The notes under the pieces: generated by a model
Seen by the model: the letters and a program-made list of their open reading frames with translations, nothing else
Databases searched by the model: none
What the model was told of the DNA's origin: nothing
Assembly (NCBI RefSeq): GCF_020554845.1
Contig: NZ_JAJCIA010000031.1
Location: 1 to 48,607 of the forward strand
From: Blautia faecis
GTDB lineage: Bacteria > Bacillota > Clostridia > Lachnospirales > Lachnospiraceae
Direction: 5' to 3'
DNA: 48,607 bases
Program-made: the position numbers and the translations under genes
Shown here: piece after piece, positions 44,516-48,607 of the stretch
Position numbering within the stretch: the stretch's first letter is position 1
Layout: the number at the start of each line of letters is the position of its first letter

Positions 44516-45218
44516 AGCTTTCCTCTTTCTGCTGTTCTTTCAGGCGAAAATAAAGCTGTGACTGTGTTAAATACTGATATGGTCCGGCAAAGAATATATT
44601 AACCAACCCGAATGTTATAATTCCCAGAAGGCTCCATCCTATAAAAGACAGATCTAATACAAATGCAGCCCACTTATTTCCCTTCATCATCTGACGGCTC
44701 TTTTCAAAAGCTTCTTTTCGATTCATCTGTGGATTCTCTGCCAACAAAAACGGAATCATCATATACTCATACTGTTTTATAATTCCCGGAATTATAAACA
44801 AAAGACTCCATAAGCTTACAAACAATGTCCGCAAAAACATAATCCAGCCAACATTCTTTCCATCTCTCCTGTTGATCACCGACCAGATACATCTCGTCTC
44901 CGCTGTTCCGTATTCACATTGAATAAACAGCTTTTTACATCCCACCTCCAGAGGATTCCAAATCAAAATCGTCATAATAAAGTTAACAAGCAACGCAACT
45001 GCCACAATTCCAAGTGCAATTCCTAAAACAAGGCCAAAATCATCAGTTTCTACTGCGCCTATCACTTCATCAAAACTTCCGGAAGAAGACCTTTCTACTA
45101 CCGAGACCACTCCTGAACCTCCAATCAGGGATAATATAATTCCTGCCAGAACTGCTTTCCAATAATTTATCTTTAAAAGCTGTTTGGCACACTCTTTCAA
45201 TTCTCTCCTTGTCCACAT
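44505..45218 (-). CDS. DUF975 family membrane protein
   Basis: The 237-residue protein has an N-terminal amphipathic segment (TRRELKECAKQLLKINYWKAV) and about five membrane helices, with the DUF975 pattern WSLLFIIPGIIKQYEYMMIPFLLAENP and a conserved MNRKEAFEKSRQMMKGNK. Function unknown. ATG 45218 has GGAGGG upstream. It overlaps the PAP2 gene. Confidence 0.85.
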   Translation of the reverse strand: MWTRRELKECAKQLLKINYWKAVLAGIILSLIGGSGVVSVVERSSSGSFDEVIGAVETDDFGLVLGIALGIVAVALLVNFIMTILIWNPLEVGCKKLFIQCEYGTAETRCIWSVINRRDGKNVGWIMFLRTLFVSLWSLLFIIPGIIKQYEYMMIPFLLAENPQMNRKEAFEKSRQMMKGNKWAAFVLDLSFIGWSLLGIITFGLVNIFFAGPYQYLTQSQLYFRLKEQQKEESYGY

Positions 45219-45296
45219 ATACAATTCCCTCCTCTTCAAACTACCCATATGCAAATATCTCATATCTGAAATATGTCATCCGGCTTTCATAATCTA

Positions 45297-45353
45297 TTAC
45301 AATGCATTATCCCCAGTCAGTTCAGGCAGAGTCTCTGTAGCCTGAACGCCTAT
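45297..45353 (-). pseudogene. Relic of a secreted-protein paralogue
   Basis: The minus-strand frame reads IGVQATETLPELTGDNAL and then stops. It matches the post-signal region VQASDTLPELTKDNALEQ of the secreted protein at 45843-46781. It overlaps the sigma factor stop. Only 57 bases remain, so a second copy of the secreted gene has decayed after duplication. Confidence 0.7.
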
Positions 45354-45853
45354 TCCCCCTGTTTTTCCATAATCATTCGCAACTTCTCCAGAGCACGTTT
45401 CTGTATCATCCTTACATTTCCCGGTGATAAATTCATCTGCCTGCCAAGCTCTGTGGAACTTTTCTGATAATAAAATCTTCCCAGAAGAATTTCCCGTTCT
45501 CTGTCAGAAAGCTGCTCCAGACTTTTTCTTAATGTCTCTTCTCTCATAATCTTTGCCACAATCTCTTCCGGCATTTTTTCCCGGGGAATTGTCTGCTGCT
45601 TCAGGATTTCCAGAGAATAATGAGTCTTTTTATCCCTATAATAGTTTTTCAGGCGGTTTGCTGTGATTGCATACAACCAGGTAGCTATACTACCTTTTTC
45701 TTCATCATAACTGTCCATATTTCTGTAAAAAGACAGAAATACATCTCCAGTCAGTTCTTCCGCTTCATACAGATCAGGAACTCTTTTATGTATAAATGTC
45801 AAAATTTTCAGATAATATTCCTGATAAATACGCTCAAACTCCTCATACTTCAT
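45350..45853 (-). CDS. ECF-type sigma-70 family factor
   Basis: The 167 residues show region 2 (YEEFERIYQEYYLKILTFI, AEELTGDVFLSFYRNMDSYDEEKGSIATWLYAITANRLKNYYRD) and region 4 (LEQLSDREREILLGRFYYQKSSTELGRQM), the two parts of an extracytoplasmic-function sigma factor. Start ATG 45853 overlaps the end of the upstream secreted protein gene (the stop is inside the second codon), so they are coupled. No clear anti-sigma protein is seen; the secreted partner is not a membrane anti-sigma. Confidence 0.88.
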   Translation of the reverse strand: MKYEEFERIYQEYYLKILTFIHKRVPDLYEAEELTGDVFLSFYRNMDSYDEEKGSIATWLYAITANRLKNYYRDKKTHYSLEILKQQTIPREKMPEEIVAKIMREETLRKSLEQLSDREREILLGRFYYQKSSTELGRQMNLSPGNVRMIQKRALEKLRMIMEKQGE

Positions 45854-46781
45854 CCTCCGCCTCTTCATAAGACTCAATCTCTGCATAGAGATGTGTGTCT
45901 TCTTTCACATCTTCCTCTGGCTCGTACAGTTCTTTACACTCCTTATCTGTATACATAATGTAATAAGAATTATCGTCATGAAGCATGATCCATACATGAT
46001 TATCTGCTGGAACCGTGATTGTATAATCCTTTTCCTGCTCTGTACCAGGAGCTGCAGTAACTGTCACATTACGTACATCACCTTCTGCTTTTTCTGCTTC
46101 TTCGTACTTTTCACAGAGATCTGCTACATCCTCAGGCCTGTCCACGCCGTAGGAGAATTCCATCTTCGAAGCTTCTTCCGAAGTGCCGTCCTTATGATTC
46201 AGAATCTGAGTATGTTTCAGTGGTCTGTAATCATCCGAAGCAACCACATATTCCATAGAAATCCAGTCTCCCTCTGTGTAGGATTCTCCATCTCCCTGAG
46301 AATTCAATGTGCTCTGCGTAAGTTCTTCAGGTACCTTTGTCTGTATAATGATCGTATCACCATCTTCCTTCAGATCCGTCACTTCTTCCTCTATGGTTTC
46401 ATCTGTGTAAAAGCTTATAAGATCATCTGCATTTCCATCTGCTTCATCAATATACAGACAGGAGAGATACTCATCTCCTTCTTTTCCGTATTTTAATTCG
46501 CCATCTTTATAGAGCATCTGGGTAGTACCATACATATCTACATACATCACTTCAGAATCTTCATAGTCATATACCTTTGTATTCTGCAGTATATATTCAC
46601 AGGTAGCTTCATAGCTTTTATGATTGCTTACAAGACTGTCTGTTTCTCCTGCTTTCATCATCTGTTCCAGTGCATTGTCTTTTGTCAGTTCAGGTAACGT
46701 ATCCGATGCCTGAACACTCACACATTCTGCTCCCAGAGTTCCCATAATCATTGCCGTCACAATAATCATTCTTTTCTTCAT
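45843..46781 (-). CDS. Secreted protein of unknown function, coupled to the sigma factor
   Basis: The 312-residue protein has a signal peptide (MKKRMIIVTAMIMGTLGA, likely cut after VQA) and an acidic body rich in D, E and Y, with SYEATCEYILQNTKVYDYEDS and a C-terminal segment ending YEEAEDEV. There is no clear lipobox and no membrane helix beyond the signal. I recognise no domain. It is read together with the sigma factor and may be its sensor or target. A fragment of a paralogue lies beyond the sigma gene. Confidence 0.75.
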   Translation of the reverse strand: MKKRMIIVTAMIMGTLGAECVSVQASDTLPELTKDNALEQMMKAGETDSLVSNHKSYEATCEYILQNTKVYDYEDSEVMYVDMYGTTQMLYKDGELKYGKEGDEYLSCLYIDEADGNADDLISFYTDETIEEEVTDLKEDGDTIIIQTKVPEELTQSTLNSQGDGESYTEGDWISMEYVVASDDYRPLKHTQILNHKDGTSEEASKMEFSYGVDRPEDVADLCEKYEEAEKAEGDVRNVTVTAAPGTEQEKDYTITVPADNHVWIMLHDDNSYYIMYTDKECKELYEPEEDVKEDTHLYAEIESYEEAEDEV

Positions 46782-46843
46782 TTTTTAGTCTCCTTTTCTT
46801 ATATTTTTTCCTTTACGATGCCAGTAAGAGCGAGCTTTCGGGC

Positions 46844-46849
46844 ATTATA
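46844..46849 (-). promoter_or_regulatory. -10 element of the secreted-protein/sigma operon
   Basis: On the minus strand TATAAT occurs about 65 bases upstream of the start, with no good -35 at the usual distance. The rest of the 46782-46960 gap shows no gene. Confidence 0.35.
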
Positions 46850-46979
46850 CCGTATCAAAAGCTCTCCTCATTTTGACAGTTTTCTGTATCTGTATTATTT
46901 ATGTTATTTGAATTTGACTTTCCTGTCTATATTTTTGCGTGAATAGTCAAAATATGGTGTGAAAAGACCTTCATATGAT

Positions 46980-47008
46980 TTGATTTTGCCTTCTGCCAAT
47001 GGTATACT
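46980..47008 (+). promoter_or_regulatory. Promoter of the sensor kinase gene
   Basis: TTGATT (46980-46985) and TATACT (47003-47008) are 17 bases apart, 53 bases before the ATG. Confidence 0.55.
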
Positions 47009-47060
47009 TGTTTTTAATAGGTAACCTGACCATTATCTATTTTTATGACAGGAGGTTTTT

Positions 47061-48389
47061 ATGATAGCATTGCGTTATTTCTGCGGATTTTCTCTTCAGA
47101 TTTTTCCTTATGCATTTTTCTGTTTGTATACATTCCGGGATTGTTTCCGCCTAAGCACAAAAAAGGCAATGCGCATGGCACTGTCCATTTTTATTGTAAT
47201 GGTCATTCCGTTTTCTCTTATCGCACAGTTCAACATCGGCGGTGATTACAAAGAGCTGATCTCGAATGCTATTTTTTATATTGCCTTGTTACTGTTCGGA
47301 ATGTTGTACTGCTTTATCATCCAGGCAAAAACAGTAGAAAAACTGTTTGTATTTTTTGTTGTAATGAGCTACGGATTCTTTGTCACAAGTACTGTTACTT
47401 TTTTGCACCGTACTTTCCGGTTTCCGTCCGATCATTTTATGTATCCGCCCCTTGCACTGATTCTCACACTTATCATAAATCTGCTTCTTGCGAAACCATT
47501 TCTCATGCTGATGGAGCGAATCCGTACTATGATCAACGCTGATCTGGAATCACGTATCTGGAAGATTCTCTGCTCCCTCCCTGCTTTGTTTATTCTAATT
47601 GCCAGCATTGCACAATTCTCAAGCATAATAAATCTTTCCACCAATATGGTTGTCCATGCTATGTTTGTATTGTTTGCAGTATTTGCTTTCATAGTATATG
47701 CCGTATTCTTTAGTGTCATGGAATACATCCGCAGCAAACAGGAAGAACAGAGAATTTCCGAGCGGATACTGGAAAGCTACCGGAATCAGGCAGAAAACAA
47801 TGAACATATTCTGGAAATGCACCATGAGATCCGGCATCATATGAATGCCCTGTCCGCCTATCTTAAACAGGAGGACTATGCAGGTGCCAGACAATATACG
47901 CAGAAATTTACTGAAGAAGCCGAACAGCTTCCTTTTGTCACCTACACAGCCAATGCTCTGGTCAATTCCATCCTTTTAGAATTTGCAGAACGTGCCAGCC
48001 GTTATAAAGCCATAGTGGAGTACAGTATTATCATTGGCAGAAAACTCAACATGGAAGACATTGATTTGTGCCGGATGTTGACAAATATATTGGAAAATGC
48101 AGTAGAAGGGTGTCAGAAGGTTTCTGAAGGACAGCGGATCATCCGGCTGAATCTCCATTCAAAGGGAAATTTTCTGTTTATTAAATGTGAAAACTCCTGC
48201 AATGAGGATAACTTGAGAATCACGAATGGAAAATATAAATCCAGTAAAAAGAACAGTGACAGACACGGTTACGGTCTTAAGATCATCAATGGAATCGCCG
48301 AAAAATACAATGGTATACTGAACGTACAGGTACGTGGTGGCTTTTTTGCTGTAACAACAACGCTTTGTCTTGACGAAAATAACGAATAA
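47061..48389 (+). CDS. GHKL-type sensor histidine kinase (AgrC-like)
   Basis: The 442-residue protein has about six N-terminal membrane helices (residues 1-210), a coiled coil, the phospho-acceptor region MHHEIRHHMNALSAYL, the N box MLTNILENAVEGCQ and the G box RHGYGLKIINGIA. Such kinases (AgrC/BlpH/ComD type) sense small peptides and phosphorylate LytTR regulators. AGGAGG precedes ATG 47061. A response regulator start follows 15 bases later, but it is truncated, so the pair is probably not working here unless a copy is elsewhere. Confidence 0.88.
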   Translation: MIALRYFCGFSLQIFPYAFFCLYTFRDCFRLSTKKAMRMALSIFIVMVIPFSLIAQFNIGGDYKELISNAIFYIALLLFGMLYCFIIQAKTVEKLFVFFVVMSYGFFVTSTVTFLHRTFRFPSDHFMYPPLALILTLIINLLLAKPFLMLMERIRTMINADLESRIWKILCSLPALFILIASIAQFSSIINLSTNMVVHAMFVLFAVFAFIVYAVFFSVMEYIRSKQEEQRISERILESYRNQAENNEHILEMHHEIRHHMNALSAYLKQEDYAGARQYTQKFTEEAEQLPFVTYTANALVNSILLEFAERASRYKAIVEYSIIIGRKLNMEDIDLCRMLTNILENAVEGCQKVSEGQRIIRLNLHSKGNFLFIKCENSCNEDNLRITNGKYKSSKKNSDRHGYGLKIINGIAEKYNGILNVQVRGGFFAVTTTLCLDENNE

Positions 48390-48404
48390 TAGGAGGCTTT
48401 CACT

Positions 48405-48575
48405 ATGTACCATATTGTCATCTGTGATGATGAACCGATTTTTTTAACACAGATATCTGAAATGATCATCGATATTTTAGCATCCATGGGAGAATCCTGC
48501 GAGATTCGAAAATATACTTCTATTTCAGAATTAAAAAATACATTGCAGAATACTCGTGAACTACTCGGCAACTAA
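48405..48575 (+). pseudogene. Response regulator receiver domain, truncated
   Basis: The start MYHIVICDDEPIFLTQISEMI carries the acidic pair (DDE) of a receiver domain, right behind the sensor kinase. After about residue 50 the sequence loses the pattern (the phospho-acceptor Asp and DNA-binding LytTR domain are missing) and the frame stops at 48573-48575 after 56 codons. The last ~50 bases of the window look unrelated, so an insertion or contig-end effect has cut the gene. Confidence 0.75.
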
Positions 48576-48607
48576 GTTACCAGAGTATCTGAAATCTGGC
48601 GGGATAC
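48555..48607. other. Unidentified sequence at the right edge, possible insertion junction
   Basis: The sequence after ~48555 no longer fits a receiver domain. It contains a near-palindromic GGCAACTAAGTTACC (48566-48580) and a plus-strand frame ending LPEYLKSGGI. This may be an insertion-sequence end, but the stretch is too short to assign. Confidence 0.3.

Overview
The window (48.6 kb, moderately AT-rich, no rRNA or tRNA seen) looks like chromosomal DNA of a low-GC Gram-positive of the Clostridia, most likely family Lachnospiraceae. The evidence is gene order and protein type: a TIGR03960/TIGR03936 radical-SAM pair before an RNase E/G gene, rplU-prp-rpmA-obgE with a Prp-cleavable N-terminal extension on L27, an mreBCD-mrdA-minDE-rodA cluster, and a COG2509/BaiN-type/YnbB/miaA/mutL/mutS cluster. 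The loss of minC, the absence of divIVA next to ylmH/lspA and a divergent MreB would suit a coccoid genus such as Blautia or a relative; that genus-level guess is inference. Both ends lie in broken or mobile material (an IS1634-type transposase on the left, a response regulator cut short on the right), so the window may be a whole contig bounded by repeats.

Layout. 1-1733: mobile and scrambled DNA, with a frameshifted transposase, a gene-tail fragment, and a 284-bp direct duplication (802-1085 and 1497-1780) carrying the promoter, structured leader and first codons of the radical-SAM gene. 1734-9631: rightward housekeeping run (radical SAM pair, RNase G, L21/Prp/L27, ObgE, YhbY, NadD, YqeK), continuing after a gap with RsfS at 9826. 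10264-10884: lexA on the minus strand behind a bidirectional terminator. 11118-17322: rightward division and envelope run (HlyD-like protein, YlmE, SepF, a frameshifted YlmH, AroB, LspA, RluD). 17429-21535: cytidylate-kinase-like protein, AI-2E transporter, Dtd, and a Xer-like tyrosine recombinase. 21784-42595: long leftward block (P-loop protein; DacA, RodA, MinE, MinD, PBP2, MreD, MreC, MreB; RadC; two flavoproteins; YnbB; MiaA; MutL; MutS). 42592-48607: accessory region with an integrase fragment and excisionase, a small double-glycine-leader peptide, a PAP2 phosphatase, a DUF975 protein, an ECF-type sigma factor with a secreted partner, and a GHKL sensor kinase followed by a truncated response regulator.

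How it fits together. The core genes serve ribosome assembly and translation (L21, L27, Prp, Obg, YhbY, RsfS, RluD, Dtd, MiaA), elongation and septum placement (Mre, PBP2, RodA, Min, SepF, DacA), and DNA repair (LexA, RadC, MutS, MutL). The most unusual material is the duplicated leader upstream of the radical-SAM gene, whose hairpin survives the differences between its copies; the orphan double-glycine peptide beside decayed xis/int DNA; several gene relics (dtd paralogue, secreted-protein paralogue); a short dispersed repeat found at gene ends; and the combination of a divergent MreB with MinDE lacking MinC.
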